Shown: positions 7,048 to 16,281, counted from the stretch's first letter. The stretch: DNA of 64,000 bases from an uncultured Lachnospiraceae bacterium (GCA_947167135.1 CAMVGV010000007.1:1-64000), one strand, 5' to 3'. Made by a program: numbers and translations. Notes: a model not told the origin generated them from the letters alone.

Positions 7048-8850
7048 GGGAACCGGACGGGAGAAATAGAAGCCCTGCAGGTAATTGCAGCCAAGCTCTA
7101 TCATCTCCTTTCCCATTGATTTGCTTTCTATACCCTCTGCGACCACGTCCATCCCCGAACTCCTTATATCCTCTATAAGGTGGGGAAGGACGCTGTTCGT
7201 GGGGTTATCGTGGTACTGCCACACCAGCTCTCTGTCGATCTTTACTGCCGTAAAGGGGAAATTGCTAAGGCGAAGCACATTGGAAAAGCCCACTCCGAAA
7301 TCGTCAAGCTCAAAGCAGAAGCCGTGATCCGACATTCTGAGCATCATTCTTTTCAGTTCTTCGTCATCCACCATGGCATCTTCTGTGATCTCAAGCTTAA
7401 GCTTCTCACCGGAGACGCCGTATTCATCGGAAATATCGAGAAGTGCCGACACCGGCTCCTCCGCAACGCACTGTATCGGTGACAGATTCACATTTATCCA
7501 TTGCAGTCTCTCATCTTGACTATCCCGTAAGAATGCGCAGGTTTTCCTGAAAACGGCTTCTCCCACTCTTACGATAAGCCCGTTCTTTTCTGCTATCGGA
7601 ATAAAATCATTGGGATACACCGTTCCCATCTCGGGATCTTCAATCCGTGCCAGGGCTTCCGCCCCCGTGATCCTCTTTTTTTCAACGGAATATATTGGCT
7701 GCAGGAATATCTGGATACCGTCATTCTGGATGGCATTGTTAAGAGCCTGCTGAACCCTGACATTACGGTTGATCTCCACAATATGGTCGCGGTCCACCAC
7801 AATGTGCTTACTTCTGACCTCTCCGTTAAGCTTTGAAAAAACGTCCCTCGCAACCTCTATAAGCTGTCCGGCATCATCTATCTGCAGATCCTCAGGAAAC
7901 TCAACGGTGCCTATTGAGACCATCTTGTTCCTTATATCCTTATAGTTAAAGGGCTTATCCCAGGCAACCATAAAGCGTCCGTTTCTTAAGTAAAATAACA
8001 CCTGCTCCGGATATTCTTTTCTGAGCCGGGCAGTAATATCCTTTAACTCCCGGTCCATCTGGGCACCGCCGAACATACGCCTGAGCTCATCATAATTAAC
8101 GATGCCGTAACCGTAGAGGTAGAGCCTTCCGGAGCCAAGATGCTCCACCACGTATTGATGAAAGGCCCTGTTATTAAAAAGCCCCACCCTCTGGTCCTCA
8201 AAAAGGTGTATATCCTGGAAGGAAAGAAAGATCACGAGGATGGCTGCGAGGCAGAAGGTATTCATCACAAGAAGCGTAGGAAGCTGGTACCTTAATATAA
8301 TGCCCATGAGAAGGATACTGACAAAGAGTATCCCGCTCTTAAATTCCCTTTTCGTGTACACATCCTTAAATGCCACAAAAAGGATGTACATTTCAAGAAT
8401 ACAGGAAAAATAAATGAAATAAATAATGTTGTAATAAATTCCCCTGTGATACCCGAGGGAATCCACGTAAAAGATCCATCTCGTAAATACGGAAAGAATG
8501 ATCACCGCTTCGAATATCAGGAAAAAGATCCTGTTAAACAATGATATACGGATAATGGCGGAGGATTGCTCCGGCACGGAAAGTACATAGTTGACAAAAA
8601 AGAATGCCGTGCCGATGAAAAACACAAAGAATAAGATATTGCAGACGATAAGGAGGGTCGTACTGAACATTGTGTAATTATTGTCCAAAAAAGACGAGAG
8701 TATATCAAATACGGCGGTAAGCCCGTGACAGACCACAAGCATAAGAAAGCTCCTGTTTCTTTTCACCGGAAGTGAAGAACCGGTAATAAAGTAAACAAGG
8801 AAAATTGTGTATATAAAGATTGCCGGAATTGTAAAATTATAGTTCCACAT
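6991..8850 (-). CDS. membrane EAL-domain c-di-GMP phosphodiesterase
   Basis: This 619-residue inner-membrane protein hydrolyses c-di-GMP to pGpG, judging by its domains. About seven transmembrane helices fill residues 1-210, followed by a degenerate GGDEF-like domain without the motif (about 220-340) and an EAL domain (about 365-600). Catalytic residues are visible: GAEALAR, INVNLS, LEITED, ELDDFGVGFS, VKIDREL, VAEGIES, QGFYFSRP. The start at 8850 follows GGAG by six bases and is preferred to the GTG 18 bases upstream. The last 57 bp overlap the convergent ECF gene. The N-terminal seven-helix part is probably the sensor. Confidence 0.88.
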   Translation of the reverse strand: MWNYNFTIPAIFIYTIFLVYFITGSSLPVKRNRSFLMLVVCHGLTAVFDILSSFLDNNYTMFSTTLLIVCNILFFVFFIGTAFFFVNYVLSVPEQSSAIIRISLFNRIFFLIFEAVIILSVFTRWIFYVDSLGYHRGIYYNIIYFIYFSCILEMYILFVAFKDVYTKREFKSGILFVSILLMGIILRYQLPTLLVMNTFCLAAILVIFLSFQDIHLFEDQRVGLFNNRAFHQYVVEHLGSGRLYLYGYGIVNYDELRRMFGGAQMDRELKDITARLRKEYPEQVLFYLRNGRFMVAWDKPFNYKDIRNKMVSIGTVEFPEDLQIDDAGQLIEVARDVFSKLNGEVRSKHIVVDRDHIVEINRNVRVQQALNNAIQNDGIQIFLQPIYSVEKKRITGAEALARIEDPEMGTVYPNDFIPIAEKNGLIVRVGEAVFRKTCAFLRDSQDERLQWINVNLSPIQCVAEEPVSALLDISDEYGVSGEKLKLEITEDAMVDDEELKRMMLRMSDHGFCFELDDFGVGFSNVLRLSNFPFTAVKIDRELVWQYHDNPTNSVLPHLIEDIRSSGMDVVAEGIESKSMGKEMIELGCNYLQGFYFSRPVPLKRFPKVFDLQWDEFSGL

Positions 8851-8904
8851 AGCTTTCTCCAATTGCACTCTTTACCAAGTATGATAACATATTTCAAGTT
8901 ATAT

Positions 8905-9717
8905 TTATAGCGGAACCTCTTTCCAGATAATATTTCCTCCGCTGTCGTGAAGAAGGATATTCGTACTCTTAAATCCGCACTGTCCCGCCATTTCCGCGGC
9001 AATATCAAAGGCGCCGGTCAGGACAGCGCTGTTATGGGCATCACTGCTTATCACGATCCTTCCGCCGAAATCGTGGAGCGCCCGTAAAAGGTACATACAG
9101 GGATACATATCCTTCTTCAACCCGCGGTAATAGGGTGCGGTGTTGATCTCAAAGGGAATATCGTATCCGGCAAGGTGCTCCAGGGTATCGAGAGCCGGTT
9201 TCAGGTAACGCGGGTCCTCTTCGTCCACGAAATGAAGCTCGTCATTATACTTTGTCACTATATCAAAGTGTCCGATAAAATCGGGCCTCACCACATCGAC
9301 AACGCTTGCCTCCAGCTCGAAATAAGCCTTTGTAAGCTTATACGGATCACCTCCAAAGTGTTCGGTACAGAGCTTTTTTAATATCTCCGGAGAGCTGTCA
9401 ACGGGTATTATCTCATCTCCCGCCATCAGCCCATGCGTGGAGCCGATTATATATTCGCAGTCCCGGGCCTTTGTCACATCGAAAAGCCTGTCAACCTCGG
9501 CTCCGAGAAGAATATCTATCCTGCCCCTGTATTTTTCCTGAAGAGAGCGTATCTCCTTCTTGTATTTATCTATATCCATATACACATCCGGATCAAAGTG
9601 TCCTGAAAAACCCAGATGCTTAAGCCCGGCCTTTAATGCCGCCTCCACCATCTCCTCAGGACTGTTTTTCCCGTCACAGAGATTCGTATGTGTATGATAA
9701 TTTGCCTTTATTTCCAA
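8905..9717 (-). CDS. PHP-domain histidinol-phosphatase family protein
   Basis: The 270 residues carry the PHP metal-binding motifs in order: NYHTHTNLCDGKNS, GFSGHFD, LLGAEVD, IIGSTHG, FIGHFDIV, and ISSDAHN. This pattern is typical of HisK/HisJ-type histidinol-phosphate phosphatase, the penultimate step of histidine synthesis, though the family also includes other phosphoesterases. The start is a TTG at 9717 supported by AAGGAG at proper spacing. No other his gene is nearby, so the substrate is not fixed by context. The gene lies 54 bp upstream of the EAL gene on the same strand. Confidence 0.85.
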   Translation of the reverse strand: MEIKANYHTHTNLCDGKNSPEEMVEAALKAGLKHLGFSGHFDPDVYMDIDKYKKEIRSLQEKYRGRIDILLGAEVDRLFDVTKARDCEYIIGSTHGLMAGDEIIPVDSSPEILKKLCTEHFGGDPYKLTKAYFELEASVVDVVRPDFIGHFDIVTKYNDELHFVDEEDPRYLKPALDTLEHLAGYDIPFEINTAPYYRGLKKDMYPCMYLLRALHDFGGRIVISSDAHNSAVLTGAFDIAAEMAGQCGFKSTNILLHDSGGNIIWKEVPL

Positions 9718-9774
9718 GTTTCTCTCCTTTATTAAAGCTGTTTTTCAATACTATGATTAAAGCGCCAAAAGTAA

Positions 9775-9912
9775 TTGTCACCACACAAGCTTGCTTGTGG
9801 TGGGGACAAGGACTTTGGGCGCACCCCAACACGAGCATGAAGTGGGGAAGGGGCCCCACGAAATGCGAGTGTGGGGTAGGATTGTGGGAGTGCGAAGCAC
9901 GGAACAATCCGT
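9775..9912. repeat. dispersed hairpin element with GA internal loops (family B)
   Basis: Three nested hairpins occur in a row. The first is CACAAGC/GCTTGTG. In the second, CCCCAACAC pairs with GTGTGGGG, then come a GA/GA internal loop, GCAT/ATGC, a GAA/GAA loop and GTGGGG/CCCCAC. In the third, GGATTGT pairs with ACAATCC around GGGA, GTGC, GAA, GCAC, GGA. The same architecture recurs at 34638-35063 with different paired bases, so this is a dispersed structured repeat. It occupies the histidinol-phosphatase to polymerase gap and no gene is visible here. Confidence 0.6.
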
Positions 9913-9952
9913 ATTTAATCAAAATGTGACTTTTGACGTCTGAATCATACTA

Positions 9953-10090
9953 TGTCATTCTGAACTCATTGGTGTCATTCTGAACTCATTGGTGTCATTC
10001 TGAGGGCGCAGCCCGAAGAATCTTCCCGTCGGGAGGAAAAGATCCTTCGCTGGCGCTCAGGATGACAAAGGCTGCGCTCAGGACGACAGT
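9953..10090. repeat. REP-like palindromic repeats (family A)
   Basis: Two short tandem partial copies begin GTCATTCTGAACTCATTGGT, followed by a complete palindrome. One arm reads GTCATTCTGAGGGCGCAGCC, the inner parts GAAGAATCTT and AAGATCCTTC, and the far arm GCTCAGGATGAC. A trailing half copy follows. Related copies lie at 5431, 16660, 30215, 34419 and 59651. Confidence 0.8.
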
Positions 10091-10107
10091 TCTCCTGTTA
10101 TCTCATC

Positions 10108-10145
10108 GAACAGGTGTTCACAACAGCATAAAATTATGATAAAAT
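10108..10145 (+). promoter_or_regulatory. SOS (LexA/DinR) box overlapping a promoter
   Basis: GAACAGGTGTTC at 10108-10119 fits the Gram-positive LexA (DinR) consensus GAACN4GTTC exactly. It overlaps TTCACA (10117-10122), which with TAAAAT (10140-10145) at 17-bp spacing forms a promoter. LexA binding would block it, so the polymerase downstream is predicted to be SOS-induced. Confidence 0.75.
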
Positions 10146-10156
10146 ATACCATAGTC

Positions 10157-11707
10157 ATGGATATTAATACAACCGCTGAAAAATCCTATGTTGCCATAGA
10201 TCTGAAATCTTTTTACGCATCGGTGGAAAGCCGGGAAATGGGTTATGATCCGCTGGATGTGTGTCTTCTTGTTGCGGACAGGAGCCGCACGGAAAAGACC
10301 ATCTGTCTCGCTGTTTCCCCCGCACTGAAGTCTTTCGGCCTATCCGGGCGTCCGAGGCTCTTTGAGGCGGATTCCCTTGTTAAAAAAATAAACCGGGACA
10401 GACTGAAGAACGCTCCGGGACACAGGTTCAGCGGCAGCAGCAACTCCTTAAGGGAATTAAAGGCTCATCCCGAGTACAGCCTTGATTTTATAACCGCTGT
10501 TCCCAGAATGTCCCTCTATATGCAGTACAGCTCAAGGATCTACGATATCTATCTGAAGTACATTTCCCCTGAGGATATCCATGTTTATTCCGTGGACGAG
10601 GTGTTTATGGATGTGACGGACTATCTGAAGATCTATGATACCACACCTAGGGATCTGGCCATAAAGATGATAAGGCACGTTTTAAGTGAAACCGGTATCA
10701 CTGCAACCGCCGGTATCGGTACAAATCTCTATCTTTCAAAGATCGCCATGGATATAGTGGCCAAGCATATGCCTCCCGACAGGGATGGCGTCAGGCTTGC
10801 GGAGCTTGATGAAATGAGCTACAGACAAAAGCTCTGGGCGCACAGGCCCCTGACCGACTTCTGGCGTATAGGCCGGGGCTATGCCTTAAAGCTTGAAAAA
10901 AACGGTATGTACACTATGGGTGATGTGGCAAGATGCTCCATAGGGAAGGAAAGTGATTATTATAATGAGGAGCTCCTCTATAAGCTTTTCGGCATAAATG
11001 CGGAGCTTCTGATCGACCACGCCTGGGGCTATGAACCCTGTGAAATAAAGGATATAAAGGCTTACAGGCCTGAAAATAACAGCTTAAGCGAGGGACAGGT
11101 GCTCCACGAACCCTACACCGTTGAGAAGGCACGGCTAATAGTCAGGGAAATGACCGACAACCTGGTACTGCAGCTTTTCGGAAAAGGACTGGTCACGGAC
11201 CAGATAGTACTGACCGTGGGTTACGATATCGAGTGCCTGAAGGATCCGGAGATCAGAAGCCGTTACAATGGTCCGGTTGAATATGACCACTACGGGAGGC
11301 TTATTCCGAAGTCTGCCCACGGCTCCATAAATCTCGGTGAATTCTCATCCTCAACGAGGCTTATCATAGATAAGGCCATGGAGCTCTATGACAGGATAAT
11401 GATCCCGGGTCTCCTGGTCCGGAGGATGTATGTGGTCGCAAATCATGTGATATATGAGTCCGATCTGGAGAAAAAGAAAGCAGAGGAAGAAAGCTACGAG
11501 CAGCTCGACCTTTTTACTGATTACGGCGCTCTTGAAGAGGAAAGAAAAAGATCCGAGGAATTTAAGAAAAAGGAAAAAAAGCTGCAGGAGGCCGTTTTGT
11601 CCATTAAAAGGAAATACGGAAAGAACGCAGTACTTAAGGGCATGAACCTTATGGAATATGCCACAATGAAGGACAGAAACGAACAGGTTGGAGGACACAG
11701 GGCTTGA
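10157..11707 (+). CDS. Y-family DNA polymerase (UvrX/UmuC-like)
   Basis: This 516-residue translesion polymerase has the catalytic motifs VAIDLKSFYASVE and YSVDEVFMDVTDYL, the helix-hairpin segment around GIGTNLYLSKIAMDIVAKH, and a little-finger region. A beta-clamp binding motif, QLDLF, lies near residue 455, followed by a charged C-terminal helix. These match the UvrX/ImpB-MucB-SamB subgroup common in Firmicutes. I place the start at the second ATG (10157): the predicted transcript begins about 10152, so the message would be almost leaderless, and no RBS is seen. A LexA box controls it. The YolD-like gene overlaps its stop. Confidence 0.88.
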   Translation: MDINTTAEKSYVAIDLKSFYASVESREMGYDPLDVCLLVADRSRTEKTICLAVSPALKSFGLSGRPRLFEADSLVKKINRDRLKNAPGHRFSGSSNSLRELKAHPEYSLDFITAVPRMSLYMQYSSRIYDIYLKYISPEDIHVYSVDEVFMDVTDYLKIYDTTPRDLAIKMIRHVLSETGITATAGIGTNLYLSKIAMDIVAKHMPPDRDGVRLAELDEMSYRQKLWAHRPLTDFWRIGRGYALKLEKNGMYTMGDVARCSIGKESDYYNEELLYKLFGINAELLIDHAWGYEPCEIKDIKAYRPENNSLSEGQVLHEPYTVEKARLIVREMTDNLVLQLFGKGLVTDQIVLTVGYDIECLKDPEIRSRYNGPVEYDHYGRLIPKSAHGSINLGEFSSSTRLIIDKAMELYDRIMIPGLLVRRMYVVANHVIYESDLEKKKAEEESYEQLDLFTDYGALEEERKRSEEFKKKEKKLQEAVLSIKRKYGKNAVLKGMNLMEYATMKDRNEQVGGHRA

Positions 11708-11892
11708 AAAAAAACAGTACCATAGAGGACTATCTGGATATCATAGATCTGCCCCATCCCGAATCAAAAAAACACGAACGGATGTCCGCATTAAACAGGG
11801 CCGCCCAGTTTGCGCCCTTTGCCGCACTTACAGGCTTCGGTGAAAGGATCGCCGATACGGAAAAAGCCTCGGAAGAAAAACGGAGCCTTTAG
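11704..11892 (+). CDS. small YolD-like protein, partner of the Y-polymerase
   Basis: This 62-residue protein has the core MSALNRAAQFAPFAALTGFGERI, a pattern that regularly follows UvrX-type polymerases in Clostridia, where YolD-like proteins are thought to assist or regulate them. The start is a TTG overlapping the polymerase stop (TTGA), with GGAGG eight bases upstream, so translation is coupled. It ends inside the stem of the terminator at 11881. The biochemical role is unknown. Confidence 0.75.
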   Translation: MKKNSTIEDYLDIIDLPHPESKKHERMSALNRAAQFAPFAALTGFGERIADTEKASEEKRSL

Positions 11893-11923
11893 GATCAGAC
11901 CTTCCTAAGGGCTCCGTGTTTTT
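11881..11923 (+). terminator. Rho-independent terminator of the polymerase operon
   Basis: CGGAGCC-T-TTAGGA pairs with TCCTAA-G-GGCTCCG, a 14-pair stem counting one U-G wobble, with an 8-base loop, followed by TGTTTTT. The stop codon of the YolD-like gene lies within the stem. It sits against the convergent yfbR gene. Confidence 0.85.
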
Positions 11924-12522
11924 CAGTCATTCAGTTCATCAAGTGTCTTTCCGTAGGCAGGCAGGAACTCATTCATAAAATCCCTGACCTCCGGCATTTC
12001 TTCGGCCATTTCACCGACCTTCCTCCGAAGGCTCTCTTCGGCTGTACGGAATTCGGAATTTCCGGCCTGCTTTTCCTCCATACACTTTATAAGAGCCGAG
12101 ATCTTGTCAGCCGCCTTTACAAGGCGCCTTAAATATTTTTCCTCGGGATCCCGGCTGTCAGATTTAAAGATCCCTGTAAATTCACCCTTCAGATCCTCCG
12201 GAAGCTTTGATAAGAGCTTTTCATCCGCGATCCTCTCCACATCCTTATATGCGGAACGTATATCGGGATTATAATACTTGACCGGAGTAGGCATATCGCC
12301 GGTAATGATCTCCGACGCATCATGGTAAATCCCGATAAGTGCAGCCTTCTCCGCGTCCATTTTGTGGCAGTAGCGGACATTTCCGAGAACAGCAAGAACG
12401 TGGGCAATCATGGCAACCTCCAGGGAATGCTCCGAAAGAGTCTCCTCTCTGGAATTACGCATGAGAGCCCAGCGTTCGATATATTTCATTCTGGATATTG
12501 CTGCAAAAAAACTGTATATCAT
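11923..12522 (-). CDS. yfbR: HD-domain 5'-deoxynucleotidase (YfbR type)
   Basis: This 199-residue cytoplasmic HD phosphohydrolase dephosphorylates deoxyribonucleoside 5'-monophosphates. The E. coli YfbR pattern is easy to see: ISRMKYIERWALMRNSREETLSEHSLEVA, then the metal site IYHDASEIITGDMPTPVKYY. The N-terminal MIYSFFAAISR aligns with the enterobacterial start (SHFFAHLSR), which supports the ATG at 12522 although no RBS is visible. It ends against the terminator of the convergent polymerase operon. Confidence 0.88.
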   Translation of the reverse strand: MIYSFFAAISRMKYIERWALMRNSREETLSEHSLEVAMIAHVLAVLGNVRYCHKMDAEKAALIGIYHDASEIITGDMPTPVKYYNPDIRSAYKDVERIADEKLLSKLPEDLKGEFTGIFKSDSRDPEEKYLRRLVKAADKISALIKCMEEKQAGNSEFRTAEESLRRKVGEMAEEMPEVRDFMNEFLPAYGKTLDELND

Positions 12523-12543
12523 CTAAGAATTCAAAAACACTGC

Positions 12544-14199
12544 TTACTTGAAGAAGCTGATATTCTTATTCAGCTGTTCTGCGATATTCTTCAGGTCATC
12601 AGCGGATTCCGCAAGAGTGATAACAGTAGCATTAAGCTCTTCGACGGATGCGGAGGTCTCCTGTGAGCTTGCGGCGTTCTCCTCCGAAACTGCGGAAAGA
12701 CCGCTCATGGCATCGATAACTCCGGCCTTGGAGCTGTCACAGGCACGGGCATAATTGGTAATTCCCTGAACCTCGGAAACGGTGGTGGTGATACCCTGAA
12801 GAAGGTCGTCAATCGCAACCGTGGTCTTCTCCATGATCTCTTTCTGGTTCTTAACGGATTCCTGAACAACAGCTGCTTCCTCAACCGCAGCTCCGGAATC
12901 GGTGATAAGCTTCTCCATGGTCTCCCGGATCTCCTTTGCGGAATTTGCGGAATCATCGGCAAGCTGCCTTATTTCGTCAGCCACAACGGCAAAGCCCCGT
13001 CCGGCCTCTCCTGCTCTGGCTGCCTCTATGGAAGCATTGAGTGAAAGAAGGTTTGTCTGGGCAGCTATATTATTGATTGCATCGACCTTTGAATTGATCT
13101 CGTCAACGGCAGAGCGTGTAGCCTGGATCTTCTCCGTAATGGAAGCAACGGACTCTGCCATTTCATCGGAGGCCTTGACCAGGGTTTCAAGAGCCGCAGC
13201 GGATTCCTTGGAGGTCTGGTTCATGGAATCAACTGTCTTTGAAAGAGTTCCCGCACTGTCTGTAACAGAAGCTATAGATTCACCCATGCTTCCGACATTC
13301 TCGGTCGCCGACTGGATATCCTGAGCCTGCTGGGTGGCACCGTTCGCCATCTCATTGACCGCCGTGGAAACACCGTCGGTGGTAAGTGACATCTGGGATG
13401 CGGCATCCGCAAGGGTCGAGCTGGAATGTCCCACACTCTCCGCCTCACGCTTAATATCCTCGACAATGCCCTGCAGCGTATCGATAACATCATTGGTATC
13501 CCGGATCATATCCCCCAGCTCGTCATTTCTGTCAAGATATTTATCAGCCTTGACAAATTCACCGTTTTCAAGATGCTCTATGGTTTCCAGGTTCACCCTT
13601 ACAACATCTGAAAGCCTGCTGGATATAAAATAAATAATGATAAGCGCTATGATCGACATTATTACACCAATTATTATGACTCTGAAGATCGTGGCGGCTA
13701 TCGTACCCTCGACAAGCGCAATGGGTTCACCGGCAAAGGCCATATCAACGGAACCGTCTTCATTAACTACAGGAACATAGGCAACGAAATAGGGCTTTCC
13801 GGCCACATCGGTATTCTTGGAGGTGTAGATCTGCTTCTTATTCATAACCGCATCTATAACCTCGTCGGCTGCGGCAGTTCCTATTGGTCTCGAGCCGTCA
13901 TCCTTGACAACGGAGGTGGAATACCGTTTTCCGTTCTGGAACCAGGTATAGTCGAAGCCCGTCTCCCGCTTCATACGGTCTTCAATGGTATTGTCGCCCT
14001 CGGGGGTATCCTGCATAAGGCCGTAATCTCCGTAAAGGAGGGCTGCAGCCTTCAGGCTGTCAAGCACCTTCTCTTCCAGGGAATTCTTCATGGATACTCC
14101 CATAATCGTAAGTATGGATATACCTACGATGAGAAGTGGAAGAGCTGCCTGCATAAGAAGCTGAAACTTGATTCCTAACCTTGGTTTTCCGTTTTTCAT
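12544..14199 (-). CDS. methyl-accepting chemotaxis protein, single-Cache type
   Basis: This 551-residue membrane chemoreceptor has a first transmembrane helix at about residues 12-32 and an extracytoplasmic sensor resembling single-Cache domains (about 40-170, including [15 protein letters not shown] and [10 protein letters not shown]). A second helix (about 177-200), HAMP (about 200-255) and a signalling domain (about 300-551) follow, with the conserved tip around [35 protein letters not shown] at 14199 has AGAGGT seven bases upstream; a TTG two codons earlier is less likely. It is transcribed alone from an extended -10 promoter. The ligand is unknown. Confidence 0.92.
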   Translation of the reverse strand: MKNGKPRLGIKFQLLMQAALPLLIVGISILTIMGVSMKNSLEEKVLDSLKAAALLYGDYGLMQDTPEGDNTIEDRMKRETGFDYTWFQNGKRYSTSVVKDDGSRPIGTAAADEVIDAVMNKKQIYTSKNTDVAGKPYFVAYVPVVNEDGSVDMAFAGEPIALVEGTIAATIFRVIIIGVIMSIIALIIIYFISSRLSDVVRVNLETIEHLENGEFVKADKYLDRNDELGDMIRDTNDVIDTLQGIVEDIKREAESVGHSSSTLADAASQMSLTTDGVSTAVNEMANGATQQAQDIQSATENVGSMGESIASVTDSAGTLSKTVDSMNQTSKESAAALETLVKASDEMAESVASITEKIQATRSAVDEINSKVDAINNIAAQTNLLSLNASIEAARAGEAGRGFAVVADEIRQLADDSANSAKEIRETMEKLITDSGAAVEEAAVVQESVKNQKEIMEKTTVAIDDLLQGITTTVSEVQGITNYARACDSSKAGVIDAMSGLSAVSEENAASSQETSASVEELNATVITLAESADDLKNIAEQLNKNISFFK

Positions 14200-14251
14200 A
14201 ATCAATACCTCTCTCTTTAGATTCTGAAACCATTTCCCTCGGTTTCACGGC

Positions 14252-14332
14252 AGATTCCCCGTTGATCTGCCGGTCATCCGTGACTTTTTTTATTATATCA
14301 CGTCTCTGACAAAATATACAGTTTTTTGTCAA
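14252..14332 (-). promoter_or_regulatory. promoter, inverted repeat and leader hairpin of the chemoreceptor gene
   Basis: On the minus strand an extended -10, TGATATAAT, has its TATAAT at 14292-14297. An 8-bp inverted repeat, TGACAAAA/TTTTGTCA (14306-14331), lies over the -35 region and could be an operator. In the leader, CGGCAGAT and ATCTGCCG (14252-14276) form an 8-bp hairpin. The regulator is unknown. Confidence 0.5.
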
Positions 14333-14390
14333 CATAACTTGGAAATTCTGTATTTATTGACAGACAATCAGTATAGGCAGTATACAATCC

Positions 14391-15071
14391 TCACATTCCC
14401 GATGATTTATTATACTTTGTCTTCCTCCTTTTCCGTCTTGGCTTTTGGCTTATACCCTTCCTGTATGCGTTTATACGCTCTGCGATGGTATTATAATCCC
14501 TTTCAAAAAGCTCATCCGAAATCTGCTTATTTAAGAGCTCCTTATCCACGGATAAAAGTATCTTTTCCCGGACAAAATCCTTACTCTTCTGCTTATATAC
14601 AGGCAGGCCGTTAAGCTCCTGGATATGGGCAAGCTCCGGCCTCCATAGTATGTTTATCTTATTTTCCACAGACACATTGGGATTTTTCTTAAATGATCTC
14701 AGGATATAGAAATCCGGTCCCTCTTCGGTTTCATCTATCGTGATTATGCCCCAGTGATCCGGCACATGCTCCTCGATATGGGAAGCGTGTCTCGAACCCA
14801 CGGCAACCATATTGAAATCATAGTAGATATCGTAGTTTTTTACCTGCCTTTTGAGCCTTGCATAGCTGTCGGCATCGCTTTTTATCTCTATTCCGCAGAG
14901 GCTGTCGGGCATTATCATAAGGACGTCCGCCCGGGCAGTACCGGTCATCTTTTCTTCAAGTATCCTTATCCTTCCGTATTTTTCCTCGAGAAAATCAAAA
15001 AGCGGCTCTCTTATGTCCTTATCGTAAAGCATTTTAAAGTCCTCGTCCCGGATTTCACCAGTCACCTGCAT
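14391..15071 (-). CDS. sce7726 family protein, PD-(D/E)XK nuclease-like
   Basis: This 226-residue cytoplasmic protein resembles the sce7726 family. It shows a restriction-nuclease-like active site: D49 (RADVLMIM), E62 and K64 (GIEIKSD), and a RecB-type QxxxY motif (Q76, Y80; RQVKNY). The rest is a helical domain with a very basic tail (KPRRKRRKTK) suited to nucleic acid contact. The biological role is unknown; the family is often found beside phage or defence genes. It follows the FRG-domain gene after 31 bp on the same strand, suggesting the two are co-expressed. Confidence 0.75.
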   Translation of the reverse strand: MQVTGEIRDEDFKMLYDKDIREPLFDFLEEKYGRIRILEEKMTGTARADVLMIMPDSLCGIEIKSDADSYARLKRQVKNYDIYYDFNMVAVGSRHASHIEEHVPDHWGIITIDETEEGPDFYILRSFKKNPNVSVENKINILWRPELAHIQELNGLPVYKQKSKDFVREKILLSVDKELLNKQISDELFERDYNTIAERINAYRKGISQKPRRKRRKTKYNKSSGM

Positions 15072-15102
15072 TTCAGAAAGCGGCTGCTTTTTTAATTATT
15101 TA

Positions 15103-15906
15103 TCAGCCCTTCACGTAATAGTGGCGGGCAAGCCACTCCGAAAGGCCGTCAAGCCCGGGATATACTATTCTTTCACTGATATTCAGCTGGTCCAGAAGGT
15201 CACGCACCTGCCAGCGTATCTCCTTCTTTATTACATAACGGATGGTTTTATCCGTGTGCTCCTTAAGGAAGGCCTCCACGTCGTCCATCTCATAAGGAAC
15301 TATCGAAAAGAAGGAGTACTGGTTAATGATGCGCTGCTCGATGGAAGGCGGCTCTACTATGAGCATGGCTCTTCCCTGCATGTCCTCATCATATTCCAGC
15401 GGTCCCTCACAGGCCTCCTGCAGCATTTTCAGGGAAAAGACAGTGGTCTGCTCCTTACGCATGATGTTCTGGTACTTTTCGGGAAGCATCTCATGGAGCT
15501 CATCCACATCGATACTCCATACCACCGAGTCATGCTTATCCATTTTCTCAAGGTCTTTTTCGCTCATCGCAAAATGGAGGCTCGTAAGCGGCGAAAAGGA
15601 CCAGTCAAGGAGCCTCGTGGGAAGTCCGTGGTGCTGCCCGAGGATCATCTGCCTCCATACGCTCTGTTCAATGGAGGGATCCTCCAGAGCCGCGTATTTT
15701 GTGAAATTGGATAAAATAGCGGGCTCCAGCTGCCGCCTCTTATCCTTGCAGTTTCTCCTTAAGGAGGTGACTATCTTAAAGCCGGAATCCGGCATTCCCC
15801 TGTATATCTTCAGTGACCTGTACCTATTAAGGTCCGGCCTAAATCTCTGCTCCGTAAGGAGGCTTGATATCCCGAAAATATCATCGATCTCAACAGTCTT
15901 ATACAT
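15103..15906 (-). CDS. FRG domain-containing protein
   Basis: This 267-residue cytoplasmic protein has the FRG motifs: IYRGMPDSGFKIVTSL near residue 35, and MILGQHHGLPTRLLDWSFSPLTSLHFA in the middle. A later EPPSIEQRIINQYSFFSI segment is also typical. FRG domains are uncharacterised but recur in phage-defence neighbourhoods. I chose the ATG at 15906 because a purine-rich stretch precedes it; a start 39 bases upstream is possible. The downstream gene encodes a nuclease-like protein, so the pair may form one system. There is no sign of truncation. Confidence 0.8.
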   Translation of the reverse strand: MYKTVEIDDIFGISSLLTEQRFRPDLNRYRSLKIYRGMPDSGFKIVTSLRRNCKDKRRQLEPAILSNFTKYAALEDPSIEQSVWRQMILGQHHGLPTRLLDWSFSPLTSLHFAMSEKDLEKMDKHDSVVWSIDVDELHEMLPEKYQNIMRKEQTTVFSLKMLQEACEGPLEYDEDMQGRAMLIVEPPSIEQRIINQYSFFSIVPYEMDDVEAFLKEHTDKTIRYVIKKEIRWQVRDLLDQLNISERIVYPGLDGLSEWLARHYYVKG

Positions 15907-16055
15907 ATCACTTTTCCCCGATCCCGTGAATAACAGGCTGATCATAGCACAGAGCCCGAAGCCCTGACAATTATTTTAAGGGTGAACCGTAACACTATCT
16001 TAAACAATTTGGAAAAAATTTTAAAGACCTGCATCGTTTTTCCGTTTTGTCATGA

Positions 16056-16216
16056 TATAATGAATAGATTATTGATTTTCATCAGAAAATCAATAATCGT
16101 ACCTGACCAGCCGAGCGGCTTGCCGGTCGGCGTGTCCGGCGAAGCCGGATTCCTGCGGACAATTACCGATTTCGTCCGCAGGAAGTCATAACTGCCTTCA
16201 GGCGATGTCTTTTTTA
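16056..16216 (+). ncRNA. structured leader or small RNA upstream of the shell-protein gene
   Basis: TATAAT at 16056-16061 with TGA before it is an extended -10 promoter. The RNA from about 16068 would contain a 13-bp perfect hairpin (ATTATTGATTTTC around ATCA, 16068-16097). Then AGCC/GGCT, TCCGGC/GCCGGA and a long TTCCTGCGGAC/GTCCGCAGGAA stem follow, closed by TGAC/GTCA. It ends at GCCTTCAGGCGATGTCTTTTTT, a weak terminator-like end about 65 bases before the gene. No class I know fits. It could be a regulatory leader or a separate RNA. Confidence 0.4.
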
Positions 16217-16281
16217 TGTTGATGTGCCTTGATCTTTACCGGCAGGATCCGTAAACAGAAAGGAACGAAAAGCAAAGGATT

